From: Thiocystis minor
GTDB taxonomy: Bacteria > Pseudomonadota > Gammaproteobacteria > Chromatiales > Chromatiaceae
Length of the DNA: 64,000 nt
Assembly (NCBI RefSeq): GCF_016653465.1
Contig: NZ_NHSQ01000057.1
Location: forward strand, 1 to 64,000
Direction: 5' to 3'
This document shows positions 46,677 through 56,210 of this stretch, piece by piece (the stretch's first letter is position 1; each line of letters begins with the position of its first letter). The position numbers and the translations under genes are program-made. Below the pieces are notes generated by a model. The model worked only from the letters and a program-made list of their open reading frames with translations, did no database searches and was not told the origin of the DNA.

Positions 46677-48146
46677 TCAGAGCTTCGGCATCTGGATGAC
46701 GTAAAACATGCGGCTGTCCGCGCGCTGGACCAGAACCGCCACCGGGCGCCCGGGCTGAATGGATTCGAGGATCCGGTTAAACTCATTCATATCGGCAACG
46801 GGCTGATGATCGAGCATGAGAATGAGATCGCCCGCACGCAGACCGGCTTGATGAGCGGGTCCGGCATCGACACTTTCCACCAACACGCCGCCCTTCTCGA
46901 TCTCCAGCAACTGACGCTGCTCGGCGGTCAGGTCACGCACAATGAGACCGATTCGATTGGCCGGCATCTCCTTGCGGGGGGACTCTTCGCCCGCGAGCTG
47001 TTCGTCCTCGGGGAGTTCCTCGATCTTGACGCCGAGGTCGACCTTTTCGCCTCGCCGCAACACCTGAAGAGTCGCCGTCTCGCCGACCCCTGTTGCGCCG
47101 ACCAATGGCGGCAAGTCGCTCGATGTCAGGACCTCGCGGCCATTGAAGCTCAAAATGATATCGCCCGGGCGCAGATCGGCCGCCGCCGCCGGGCTATTGG
47201 GCAAGACCTGCGCGACTAGCGCGCCGCGCGGCTGGGGCATGCCGAAAGTTTCGGCCAGCTCGCGGGTCACGTCCTGGATCAGCACGCCCAGCCAGCCGCG
47301 ACTGACCTTACCCTTGGTCTTGAGCTGATTGACCACATCCATGGCGACATCGATCGGGATGGCGAACGATAGACCCATGAAGCCACCGGTGCGACTGTAG
47401 ATCTGACTGTTGACGCCCACCACCTCGCCATTCAGGTTGAAGAGCGGTCCGCCGGAGTTGCCGGGATTGATGGCCACGTCCGTCTGAATGAAAGGCACGT
47501 AATTCTCGGTCGGCAGGCTGCGGCCCTTGGCGCTGACGATGCCGGCGGTGGCCGATGCCTCGAAACCAAAAGGCGAGCCGATCGCAAGCACCCATTCGCC
47601 CACCTGCAAATTCTTCGAGGAGCCGATTCTGGCAACCGGCAGCCCTTCGCCAGCCACTTTCAGAAGCGCCATGTCGCTGCGCTTGTCGGTCCCGACCAAG
47701 GTTGCGACGAACTCGCGGCGATCGCTGGTCCGTACCACAATCTCGTCGGCCCCATCGACAACGTGCGAATTCGTCAGGATATAACCGTCCGACGAGACGA
47801 TGAAGCCCGAGCCTAGCGAACGCGATTGCAGGGCATCGTCTGGGGTCTCACCCTCTTCGCCAAAAAAATGGCGGAAAAAATCTTGCAGCGGGCTGTCTTC
47901 CGGCAGGTCCGGAACAGAAAATTCGCGAGGGGCCGTCAGTGATTGTGCCGACTGCTTGGTGCTGATATTGACCACGACAGGGCCATTATCGCTGACCAAG
48001 GACGTAAAGTCGGGCAGCTCTCGGCTTAAGGCACTTCCAGGGGTTAGCGTCACAATCAGTAACGCGGTCAGAGCGAGCGACAGGACGGGCATGGGTCGCA
48101 TGGTGACTCCGGTCATAGAGAGGTTTGCGGATTGGAATATTTTCAT
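46677..48146 (-). CDS. mucD: Periplasmic Do-type serine protease (MucD/DegQ-like)
   Basis: 489 aa with a signal peptide (VLSLALTALLIVTLTPGSA). Trypsin-like domain with triad H128 (TNSHVV), D158 (KRSDMAL) and S231 (GNSGGPL), then two PDZ domains (around 270-370 and 400-485). Degrades misfolded envelope proteins; in the rpoE-mucABCD arrangement it is the last member. ATGA overlap with rseC supports the chosen start, though M16 is an alternative. Confidence 0.93.
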   Translation of the reverse strand: MKIFQSANLSMTGVTMRPMPVLSLALTALLIVTLTPGSALSRELPDFTSLVSDNGPVVVNISTKQSAQSLTAPREFSVPDLPEDSPLQDFFRHFFGEEGETPDDALQSRSLGSGFIVSSDGYILTNSHVVDGADEIVVRTSDRREFVATLVGTDKRSDMALLKVAGEGLPVARIGSSKNLQVGEWVLAIGSPFGFEASATAGIVSAKGRSLPTENYVPFIQTDVAINPGNSGGPLFNLNGEVVGVNSQIYSRTGGFMGLSFAIPIDVAMDVVNQLKTKGKVSRGWLGVLIQDVTRELAETFGMPQPRGALVAQVLPNSPAAAADLRPGDIILSFNGREVLTSSDLPPLVGATGVGETATLQVLRRGEKVDLGVKIEELPEDEQLAGEESPRKEMPANRIGLIVRDLTAEQRQLLEIEKGGVLVESVDAGPAHQAGLRAGDLILMLDHQPVADMNEFNRILESIQPGRPVAVLVQRADSRMFYVIQMPKL

Positions 48147-48619
48147 TCTTGGAAATCTTCGCGAATCTCTGGCGGCGGAACCGCGCTCGCAGCGACTTCA
48201 AGCCGCCGCAGGATCAACGGATCCGGCGCGGAGGTGACACTGTAGCCGCGCTGCCAGATCATTGCCAGTGCAAGACCGAGGAGGGCGCCCAACAAGCTGG
48301 TCGCATCGGCATGGGTACCCCCCAGGGTTTCGCCCATCAGCGCGCCGGCAAGCAAGGCCAGAACCGGCGCTAGATAGGCCGCCGCGGCGGCCTTCAGTAG
48401 ACTCTGTTCCGGGATCCCGATGACCACCTGATCGCCAACCGCGGCATTTGCCTGGTTCAGCGCGGACAGTTCGACGGCTCGCCGTCCGACATAACGTTCC
48501 AGGAACGATGTCCCGCAGGCGTTCTGGACGGCGCAGGTTCCGCATGCGGTTCGCCGCTGGGTCCGTACCCGAACCGAATCCCCGGAGCGCGCGACCACGG
48601 TCCCCTGTTCCTCGATCAT
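48143..48619 (-). CDS. rseC: RseC/MucC-like sigma-E regulator
   Basis: 158 aa. N-terminal cytoplasmic part with a cysteine cluster (C26, C29, C35 in ACGTCAVQNACG), then two transmembrane segments (about 80-98 and 104-122). RseC/MucC modulates sigma-E activity, and related proteins join SoxR reduction. Overlaps mucD and rseB by 4 bp each. Confidence 0.88.
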   Translation of the reverse strand: MIEEQGTVVARSGDSVRVRTQRRTACGTCAVQNACGTSFLERYVGRRAVELSALNQANAAVGDQVVIGIPEQSLLKAAAAAYLAPVLALLAGALMGETLGGTHADATSLLGALLGLALAMIWQRGYSVTSAPDPLILRRLEVAASAVPPPEIREDFQE

Positions 48620-49575
48620 GGCATCAACCGAGCGCCCGCGATCGCGGCCTCGACCGTTGCCGCCGGCACTTCGCCGATGACGGTCACCTGATGCCCGTCG
48701 ATTTTCCTGCCGGTGGCATGCACGGCGCCAATATTGGTCAGACCGTCCAGACCCTCCTCGGCACCATCCTCGACATAGATCGAGTAGGCGGACAGTCGAT
48801 CCGTAAACAGGAAATGTTCGGCCACGGAACCATCGGTCTGCTTGATTTTATTGTGCATCACGAGTTGAAAACCCTTGGGAGGATCACTAAAGCGCCAGCG
48901 GCTCATCGACTCGGTCACGGGAGCATTGCGAACGGGCTGCCCAACCAGGGCAGGCGCCACACCATCGGAGGCTTTAAAGACGATGGAGGTGAACATCAGT
49001 TGCTCAAGCGGCTCCTGATCCTGGTCGATCAGGTCGGACTTCAGCGGCAGCGCGGTCTCTCGGTCGATATGAAACCGATAGCCGTAACGGAGCCGGTCCC
49101 GCGGGATAATGCCGACCACATCGGTATCGCGGCCCGCGATACGAGCGGTCCCAAGAATTCCCGCGTGATAATGATTTTTCAGCAGGGCGGGATCGATTCC
49201 ATCGGTTGCGAGGATATGACCGCCGCCATGACGCTCGACCGAGAGCGGATGTCCATCGGGGAGCGCGCACAGGACGCGATCGCGTTCCCTGGCCACCGCG
49301 CGCACTGGACCGCTTAATGAAATCAGCCGCTCCTGGACCCGTCCCTCTTCGACATGATGCAGAAGGCTGAGTGTCTCCAGACGATTCTCGTGCAGATAAA
49401 CCAGGACTCCCTCGTAGTTTAACGATCGCAATGCCTCGGCCATGCGTTCGAGCAGAATCCCGACTTGCTGTGTCGTGTCCGCGGGCGGCATCTCCTCCGC
49501 GGTCGCTGCGCTCAGGGCCGGACCGGCCGCGCCGAGCCCGCACAAACAGAGGAATCCAAACAGCCGAAAGGACAT
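48616..49575 (-). CDS. rseB: Sigma-E factor regulatory protein RseB (MucB)
   Basis: 319 aa from ATG 49575, 7 bp beyond the rseA stop, giving a tidy signal peptide (MSFRLFGFLCLCGLGAAG). In-frame ATGs at 49599 and 49617 would overlap rseA. Features: ALRSLNYEGVLVYLHENRLE, then RVQERLISLSGPVRAVARER, both typical of the large lipid-sensing domain; the small C-terminal domain follows. RseB shields periplasmic RseA from DegS. Confidence 0.9.
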   Translation of the reverse strand: MSFRLFGFLCLCGLGAAGPALSAATAEEMPPADTTQQVGILLERMAEALRSLNYEGVLVYLHENRLETLSLLHHVEEGRVQERLISLSGPVRAVARERDRVLCALPDGHPLSVERHGGGHILATDGIDPALLKNHYHAGILGTARIAGRDTDVVGIIPRDRLRYGYRFHIDRETALPLKSDLIDQDQEPLEQLMFTSIVFKASDGVAPALVGQPVRNAPVTESMSRWRFSDPPKGFQLVMHNKIKQTDGSVAEHFLFTDRLSAYSIYVEDGAEEGLDGLTNIGAVHATGRKIDGHQVTVIGEVPAATVEAAIAGARLMP

Positions 49576-49582
49576 CCGCGGG

Positions 49583-50170
49583 CTAGCGTGGAAGTTCATA
49601 ACCGACGAATGTCGCATAGTGGAGCATACCTTTGGCCCCGGTCGCGGGTGCGGTCTCTTGGTGGGTCACCAGAAACAGATCGAGCTTACTGGCGAGATCG
49701 GGGCGATCCAACTGCCAACGCCCGCCCATCCGATCGGGGAGCGGTTCGCGACTGGCGAGTGGCGTCATCTTGATTGCGCCGTTGGAGAAAATGGCGGCAT
49801 CCCGCAGCAGGGTTGGAGCCACGAAGATCGCCAGAAAGGCAACGCTGGCGGCGAGCGCCATGCCAACGAGCGACGAGTACTGCAGCCGTGTCCGGTGTGC
49901 GTGTCGACGCGGGAGGATTCGGGGCGGCTCCAAGGCAAGCGATTCGCGTACCCGGTCGGCGACCCCCCGGTGCTCGAAAGCGAAATGTTCGCCACGAATC
50001 GCGAGTCCAATCAGATGATTGCGCTCCCAGGTTTTGCGCAGGCTCGCATCCTCTGCCAGGGCATCGAGCAGGCGCGCGGCGCTCGCCGGGTCGAGTTCGC
50101 CATCCTGCAATTCGGAAAGCCGTTGTCGTTGCTCGTCAATCAGTCGATGCTCATCGGTCATTGGGTTCAC
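49583..50170 (-). CDS. rseA: Anti-sigma-E factor RseA (MucA)
   Basis: 195 aa. N-terminal sigma-binding domain (LSELQDGELDPASAARLLDA), a single transmembrane helix (about 96-114, VGMALAASVAFLAIFVAP) and a periplasmic tail. Holds RpoE at the membrane until cleaved by DegS and RseP. A second ATG three codons in is an alternative. Lies 127 bp after rpoE and before rseB in the usual order. Confidence 0.9.
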   Translation of the reverse strand: MNPMTDEHRLIDEQRQRLSELQDGELDPASAARLLDALAEDASLRKTWERNHLIGLAIRGEHFAFEHRGVADRVRESLALEPPRILPRRHAHRTRLQYSSLVGMALAASVAFLAIFVAPTLLRDAAIFSNGAIKMTPLASREPLPDRMGGRWQLDRPDLASKLDLFLVTHQETAPATGAKGMLHYATFVGYELPR

Positions 50171-50297
50171 GCCTGAGCTGGATATCGTCGGGTTTCAATT
50201 GGGTTCCAAGTGATCGACGTGGCGTCATACGCCCCATCGAAGGTCCGGACCGGCTTGCGCGCCACCTGACCGAGTCGGGTGCCAGCGCTTCATCGAA

Positions 50298-50876
50298 TCA
50301 GTCCTCAAGCAAGGGCCGCAGCCGTTTGTCGATGACCTCCCGGGCGCGAAAGATCCGTGATCTGACGGTGCCGATCGGACAGTCCATGGCAGTGGCGATT
50401 TCTTCATAACTCATTCCTTCAAATTCCCGCAGCACGATGGCCGTGCGCAGATCGTCGGGTAACTCGTCAAGCGCGCGCTGGACCGTCATGGCAATCTCAT
50501 CGGTCAGCAGGAGCCGCTCGGGGGTCGCCGACTCGCGCAGGCGGCGCCCCATGTCCATCTGTTCAGCCAGCTCGGCCTCGATATCGTCGCCGGGCGGCCG
50601 GCGCCCCTGGGCGACCAGGTGATTCTTGACGGTATTGACCGCGATCCGATAAAGCCAGGTATAAAAAGCGCTTTCGCCACGGAACCCCGGCAAGGCACGA
50701 TACGCCTTGATAAAGGCGTCCTGGGTCACATCCATGACTTCGCTCGAATCCCGGATGTATCGGGAGATCAAGTTTGCTACCTTCTGCTGATATTTCAGAA
50801 CCAGCAGGTCGAAGGCACGCGTGTCTCCCGCCTGAGCACGCCCAACCAGTTCGTGATCGGACTGGCGCTCAGACAT
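50298..50876 (-). CDS. rpoE: RNA polymerase sigma-E factor (RpoE/AlgU)
   Basis: 192 aa from ATG 50876 (MSERQSDHELVGRAQAGDTR). Region 2 with VTQDAFIKAYRALPGFRGES and FYTWLYRIAVNTVKN, region 4 with LREFEGMSYEEIATAMDCPI then GTVRSRIFRAREVI. ECF02-type sigma factor controlling envelope stress. First gene of rpoE-rseA-rseB-rseC-mucD, and divergent from nadB as in many gammaproteobacteria. Confidence 0.96.
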   Translation of the reverse strand: MSERQSDHELVGRAQAGDTRAFDLLVLKYQQKVANLISRYIRDSSEVMDVTQDAFIKAYRALPGFRGESAFYTWLYRIAVNTVKNHLVAQGRRPPGDDIEAELAEQMDMGRRLRESATPERLLLTDEIAMTVQRALDELPDDLRTAIVLREFEGMSYEEIATAMDCPIGTVRSRIFRAREVIDKRLRPLLED

Positions 50877-50918
50877 GAATTCGTTCCGCCGGGCTTGCAA
50901 CCATCGGTTCCGTTGGCA

Positions 50919-50944
50919 TGGACAATTCACCGAAAAAGAAGTTC
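50919..50944 (-). promoter_or_regulatory. Candidate sigma-E autoregulatory promoter of rpoE
   Basis: On the minus strand GAACTT (50944-50939) is followed after exactly 16 nt by TCCA, close to the sigma-E consensus GGAACTT-N16-TCnnA. The predicted start of transcription would be about 35-40 nt before the rpoE ATG. Autoregulation is known for rpoE operons. Confidence 0.55.
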
Positions 50945-51115
50945 TTGAAAATGGATGAGATGCGGCCGCGGCAGGCCAAATCATCAACCAAATCTTGATC
51001 CAGGTCGACTTAAGGGTAGGTTCTGGATACCACCGGGTTTTATGAGCGCAGCAGCGCTGGCGCATCCGAGACCGTCGCGGACTGAATTTTTCCGCCTTCC
51101 AAGTGAGCACATTCC

Positions 51116-52744
51116 ATGTCCGAACATTCTTTTCGTCATGACGTACTGATCCTCGGCAGCGGCGCCGCAGGCCTTAGCCTGGCGCTGCGTCTGCGCGAGG
51201 ATCTCTCCGTGGCGGTCATCTCCAAGCGTGAACTCAGCGAGGGCAGCACGCTGTATGCCCAAGGCGGAATCTCCGCGGTTCTCGATGCCACGGACTCGAT
51301 CGAATCGCACGTTCAGGACACCCTCAAGGCCGGCGCGGGGCTCTGCGATCGCAAGGCGGTGCGGCACGTCGTCGAGCGCGGCCCCGACAACATCCGCTGG
51401 CTGCTCGACCAGGGCGTCGAATTCACGCGCGACGCGGAATTCGCCTCCGCCGGCGGCTATCATCTTACCCGCGAGGGCGGCCACAGCCACCGACGCATCG
51501 TGCATGCCGCCGATGCCACGGGGCATGCCATCGAGACCACGCTGGAGGCCCAGGTCCGTGCCAGACCCAATGTCACAGTCTACGAACAGCATATCGCGGT
51601 CGACCTGATCACCTCCAGACATCTTCAAGATCACCGGGAGCACCGCTGTCTTGGTGCCTATATCTTCAACCGCGCAATCGACCGGGTCGAGACCTTTCTG
51701 GCTCGCTTCGTCGTGCTTGCGACCGGCGGTGCCAGCAAGGTCTATCTCTATACCAGCAATCCGGATGTCTCCACCGGCGACGGTATTGCCATGGCCTGGC
51801 GCGCGGGCTGCCGGGTCGCCAACATGGAGTTCATGCAGTTCCACCCCACCTGTCTCTATCATCCGGAGGCGCGCACCTTCCTGATCACCGAGGCATTGCG
51901 GGGCGAGGGTGCGCACCTGCTGCTGCCCGACGGCGAGCGCTTCATGCCGCGCTTCGACAGCCGTGCCGAACTCGCGCCCCGCGACATCGTCGCACGCGCC
52001 ATCGACCACGAAATGAAGCGGCTCGGCACCGAATGCGTGTACCTGGACATTTCTCGCCGTCCGGCGAATTTTATCGTCGAGCACTTTCCGACCATCCATA
52101 AGCGCTGCCTTGAATTAGGGATCGACATCACCCGCGAACCGATTCCGGTTGTCCCCGCCGCGCACTATACCTGCGGTGGTGTGATGGTCGATCAACATGC
52201 CCGCACCGACCTGACCGGTCTCTATGCCAGCGGCGAAACCGCGTATACCGGGTTGCACGGCGCCAATCGCATGGCGAGTAATTCGCTGCTGGAATGTCTG
52301 GTCTATTCGGAGTCGGCGGCCCAGGACATCGAACGTCGGATCGGTGGGTATCCAGCGCCGCCGGACGTGCCCGACTGGGACGAGAGCCGGGTGACCGAAC
52401 CCGACGAGGAGGTGGTGGTGACGCACAATTGGGACGAGTTGCGCCGATTCATGTGGGATTATGTCGGCATCGTGCGAACCAATAAACGACTGCGTCGCGC
52501 CAAGCGGCGGGCCGATCTACTTGCCCAAGAGGTGATCGAATACTACAGCCACTTCCGGGTCAGCAACGACTTGATCGAATTGCGTAATCTGCTCGAAGTC
52601 GCGGATCTCATCATTCAATCGGCGTTGCGCCGCCGCGAGAGCCGGGGATTGCATTACACGTTGGATTTTCCCAACAAGGATGCCAGCCAGCGCGTACCCA
52701 CGATCCTGATCCCGGATTATTATCAACCACGCGTGGATTGTTGA
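51116..52744 (+). CDS. nadB: L-aspartate oxidase (NadB)
   Basis: 542 aa flavoprotein making iminoaspartate for NAD synthesis. FAD motif [17 protein letters not shown] at the N-terminus, [17 protein letters not shown], the substrate-loop [15 protein letters not shown], and [20 protein letters not shown] with the FAD contact typical of NadB and SdhA relatives. The helical C-terminal domain is complete. Divergent from rpoE. Confidence 0.96.
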   Translation: MSEHSFRHDVLILGSGAAGLSLALRLREDLSVAVISKRELSEGSTLYAQGGISAVLDATDSIESHVQDTLKAGAGLCDRKAVRHVVERGPDNIRWLLDQGVEFTRDAEFASAGGYHLTREGGHSHRRIVHAADATGHAIETTLEAQVRARPNVTVYEQHIAVDLITSRHLQDHREHRCLGAYIFNRAIDRVETFLARFVVLATGGASKVYLYTSNPDVSTGDGIAMAWRAGCRVANMEFMQFHPTCLYHPEARTFLITEALRGEGAHLLLPDGERFMPRFDSRAELAPRDIVARAIDHEMKRLGTECVYLDISRRPANFIVEHFPTIHKRCLELGIDITREPIPVVPAAHYTCGGVMVDQHARTDLTGLYASGETAYTGLHGANRMASNSLLECLVYSESAAQDIERRIGGYPAPPDVPDWDESRVTEPDEEVVVTHNWDELRRFMWDYVGIVRTNKRLRRAKRRADLLAQEVIEYYSHFRVSNDLIELRNLLEVADLIIQSALRRRESRGLHYTLDFPNKDASQRVPTILIPDYYQPRVDC

Positions 52745-52897
52745 GCCCGGGTCGTTCAGCTATCGTGTTGTCGAGTGACCGCTGGCAATCGCCCAGATAA
52801 AGGAATCGGATGACGGCAGGAACTTCCAGCGCTTGTGATGCGAGCGCTGGAGTCCAATCACAATGACTCTCATGACACAAATCGTGCCATCCAAGCG

Positions 52898-53110
52898 TTA
52901 TTCCTTGTTTCTCCTTGATTCTTGAAGCATTTTAATATAGTCCAAGCGAACCTGACAACTTCTCCAGTCAAGTTGCGTGCAACCATCGGCTTCTTCGCAG
53001 TCAAACTGGCACCGTGCGAGATCATCGGGCACTTCAGTAATCCACCAGCTTACCCAACTCCTCCAAGCACTCTGAAGGAAACGAACAGGGGGGAGTAACG
53101 TGTTTTCCAT
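52898..53110 (-). CDS. Small Cys-rich hypothetical protein
   Basis: 70 aa from ATG 53110 (MENTLLPPVRFLQ); an ATG at 53128 adds six residues. Trp-rich N-terminal half (SAWRSWVSWWITEVPDD) and a C-terminal half with four Cys (ARCQFDCEEADGCTQLDWRS and CQVRL). The spacing could suit a metal site. Moderately supported: the frame is open and the composition looks like a real protein. The flanking 52745-52897 and 53111-53386 stretches hold no other gene I can support. Confidence 0.45.
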   Translation of the reverse strand: MENTLLPPVRFLQSAWRSWVSWWITEVPDDLARCQFDCEEADGCTQLDWRSCQVRLDYIKMLQESRRNKE

Positions 53111-53386
53111 CCGCCTCTCCTTGTACACGCAATCGCCTAAATCAAACTGCCTCCGCTTTTATACGGCTAGTGTGCTATTTCGAGTCATGAACCAAGGTTT
53201 CATGAGCACACAAATCAGCAGAGCAATCGCCGCAATCAAGTCGATCGAACAGATTCAAATGTCGACAGATTGTTAACGCAATAAATGCTTAGGTATTTAA
53301 CCTTAACCGGCGAAAAAACACAATTTATCCTCAGGCGAAATCGTGCGCTGGATCACTCGTCGGAGAAAGAAGCCGCATCTGCCTAG

Positions 53387-56065
53387 CTAGAGAACCTTGC
53401 TTACCAGCTTGATCGCCAAATCCTGCGGATCGCTCTCGATGCGGAATCCGAGCGATTTGACCAATGCCAGCATCCGGTTGTTGGCGGTCAATACCTCGCC
53501 ATCCATCACCCGGAACCCGCGCGAGCGGGCGTTCTGCATCAGCGAGCGCATCAGCCGGGCGCCGATCCCGAGATTGCGCCAGGTGTCCGAGACGACGATG
53601 GCGAACTCGCAGTCCTCGCCGCCCGGCCGGGACATATAGCGGGCCACGCCGACCTCGATCTCGACGCCGTCGTTCTCGACCACCCCGATCAGGGCCATCT
53701 CGCGGTCGTAGTCGATTTGGGTGAATCGCACCAGCATCTCCGGCGTCAGTTCCTTGATTGCCTGCATAAACCGGAAATATTTGGTCTGCTCCGACAGGCC
53801 GCGCACGAATTCCTGCTCCAGCTCGGCGTCCTCGGGGCGGATCGGACGGATCACCAGATCCCGACCGTCGGGCAGTTGCGCGCGTTCGATCAGATGGCTC
53901 GGGTAGGGATGGATGGCCATGTGGCCATAGGTCGGCTGCTGGGGCGGGCGATAGTCGACATGGATGCGGGCATCGACCGCGATCACTTCCTTGTCGTTGC
54001 CGATCAGCGGATTGATGTCCATGCGGATGATCTCGGGCAACTCGCAGACCATCTCCGAGACCCGTTGCAGGATCTTGGCCAGGGCGACGCGATTCATCGG
54101 CGGCATGTGCTGGAAGGCGCCCATCAAACGCACAATGCGGGTGTGATCGATCATGGTCTCGATGATGAAGGCATTGAGTGGCGGCAGACCCAGCGCCCGG
54201 TCTTCCAGCACCTCCTCCTGGGTGCCGCCGGCCCCGAAGCTGATCACCGGGCCGAAGATTTTGTCGCGGAACACGGTGACCATCAACTCGCGCGCGGCCC
54301 GCGTCGAGGCCATGTGCTCGACGGTAATGCCTTCGAGCCGCGCCTCGGGACGCAGCCGCTTGGCGCGGTCGACAATCTCGGTGAAGATCCGGCGCACCGA
54401 CAGGGCGTCGTCGATGTTCAGCCGCACCCCATCGACATCCGATTTGTGCTCCAGATCCGGCGAGTTGATCTTCATCACCACCGGAAAGCCCAGCACTTCG
54501 GCGGCCATCAGCGCCTCGTTCGGCGTGCGCGTCAAGACCGCCTGCATGGTTGGAACGCGAAAGGCCGACAGGATCGCCTTAGCCTCCACCGTGCCGAGCG
54601 TCTTGCGGCCCTCGGCCATCACGCCCTCGATGATCAGACGCGCCCCCTCGACATCGGGCGGATCCTCGTGGGAGAGCGGCGCGGGCGACTGCATCAGCAG
54701 CTTCTGATTGCGGTGATGGGTAGCCAGGAAGGAAAAGGCTTCAGCCGCCGCCTCCGGGCTCTCGAACTGCGGAACGTCGTTCGCGGACAGCAGCGCCTGT
54801 GCCTCGACGACCCGCTTGCCGCCCATCCAGCAGGCCAGCACCGGCTTGCGGCTAGCCTTGGCCGCCTCGATGACCTGATTGGCGGTCGCGACCGGATCCC
54901 CAAAGACCAACGGAGACAGGATACAGAGCACCCCATCGACTTCATCGTCCGCGAGACAGGCATTGAGCGCCAACCGATAGCGCTCGGGCGGCGCGTCGCC
55001 GATGATATCCACCGGATTGCCGTGCGACCAGTACCCCGGCAGCCCCTGCTCCAGCGTCTGGCGCGTGGCATCGCTGAACTGCGCCAGCGTCAGCCCCAGT
55101 TCCACCATGCGATCGGCCGCCAGGACGCCTGGCCCGCCGCCGTTGGTGATGATGGCGATGCGGTCCCCGGCCAGCCGGCGACGGGTGCCGAAGACCTGGG
55201 CGGCGGCGAACAACTGATCCAGATCCGAGACCTGGACCACGCCCGCGCGCTCGGTCACGGCCCGAAACACGTCCGGGGAGCCGACAAAACCGCCGGTATG
55301 CGACTTGATCGCGCGCGTCCCGGCCGGATGCCGTCCGGCCTTGACCACGATCACCGGCTTGAGCCGCGCGGCGGCGCGCAATCCGCTCATGAAATGGCGG
55401 GCATGGCGGATGCCTTCCACATAGAGCAGGATGCACTGGGTCTGAGTGTCGAGCGCGAGATAATCCAGAATGTCGCCAAAGTCCACATCGGCTGCCGCGC
55501 CCAGGGACACTACGGCGGAAAAGCCCACCTTGCGCCGTTCGGACCAATCGATCATCGCGGTGCAGATGGCGCCGGATTGCGAGACCAGCGCGACGTTGCC
55601 GGGGTGCGGCAGATCCTGGCCCACGCTTGCGTTGAGTCCGTGCTGCGGACGCATCACCCCCAGACAATTCGGTCCGAGCACCCGGATGCGATGGCGCCGG
55701 GCCGCCTCGACCATCTTCTCCTGCAAGACCTTGCCGCGTTCGCCGTGCTCGCCGAAACCGGCGGAGTGGACTACCGCCACCTTGACGCCGTAGCCGCCGC
55801 ACTGATCGAGAATCGCCGGAACCGCCTCGGCGGGCGCGGCGATCAGCGCCAGATCGACCTGCTTGTCGAGCGCCTTCAGATTCGGATAACAAGGTTCGTC
55901 GGCGACCTGATCGTATTTCGGATTGATGGCGTAACAGTGACCCTTGAACCCGCCCGCGAGCAGGTTGCGAAACACCATGCCGCCGATCGAGCCCTCACTG
56001 TCGCTCGCGCCAAAAACCGCCACGGCACTGGGTGTAAAGAGTTGATCGATATCTGATAAGCGCAT
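53387..56065 (-). CDS. Pat-type protein lysine acetyltransferase: acyl-CoA synthetase-like plus GNAT domain
   Basis: 892 aa from ATG 56065 (MRLSDIDQLFTPSAVAVFGA); longer readings run into the divergent gene's promoter. Domain order: CoA-binding domain, succinyl-CoA-synthetase-like flavodoxin domains, ATP-grasp (about 490-700), then a C-terminal GNAT domain (about 730-890) with GVARYMSRPGGEDCEFAIVV and NLGIGARLMRSLMQNARSRG, the acetyl-CoA loop. Pat/PatZ enzymes acetylate acetyl-CoA synthetase and other proteins. It is divergent from a histone-deacetylase-like gene 145 bp away, suggesting an acetylation/deacetylation pair. Confidence 0.9.
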   Translation of the reverse strand: MRLSDIDQLFTPSAVAVFGASDSEGSIGGMVFRNLLAGGFKGHCYAINPKYDQVADEPCYPNLKALDKQVDLALIAAPAEAVPAILDQCGGYGVKVAVVHSAGFGEHGERGKVLQEKMVEAARRHRIRVLGPNCLGVMRPQHGLNASVGQDLPHPGNVALVSQSGAICTAMIDWSERRKVGFSAVVSLGAAADVDFGDILDYLALDTQTQCILLYVEGIRHARHFMSGLRAAARLKPVIVVKAGRHPAGTRAIKSHTGGFVGSPDVFRAVTERAGVVQVSDLDQLFAAAQVFGTRRRLAGDRIAIITNGGGPGVLAADRMVELGLTLAQFSDATRQTLEQGLPGYWSHGNPVDIIGDAPPERYRLALNACLADDEVDGVLCILSPLVFGDPVATANQVIEAAKASRKPVLACWMGGKRVVEAQALLSANDVPQFESPEAAAEAFSFLATHHRNQKLLMQSPAPLSHEDPPDVEGARLIIEGVMAEGRKTLGTVEAKAILSAFRVPTMQAVLTRTPNEALMAAEVLGFPVVMKINSPDLEHKSDVDGVRLNIDDALSVRRIFTEIVDRAKRLRPEARLEGITVEHMASTRAARELMVTVFRDKIFGPVISFGAGGTQEEVLEDRALGLPPLNAFIIETMIDHTRIVRLMGAFQHMPPMNRVALAKILQRVSEMVCELPEIIRMDINPLIGNDKEVIAVDARIHVDYRPPQQPTYGHMAIHPYPSHLIERAQLPDGRDLVIRPIRPEDAELEQEFVRGLSEQTKYFRFMQAIKELTPEMLVRFTQIDYDREMALIGVVENDGVEIEVGVARYMSRPGGEDCEFAIVVSDTWRNLGIGARLMRSLMQNARSRGFRVMDGEVLTANNRMLALVKSLGFRIESDPQDLAIKLVSKVL

Positions 56066-56210
56066 GGGGTTTGCCCTCCGGGGCAAAAAAGCGGTTAATC
56101 TGCGGTACTGCCGCCGGAGTGCGGCAATGAAAAATCTGGACATCGCCTGAATCAAGAATCGCACGGGACCAGCCGCGTCACGCACAGCGATCAAGCCTTG
56201 AGGAGCTGAC

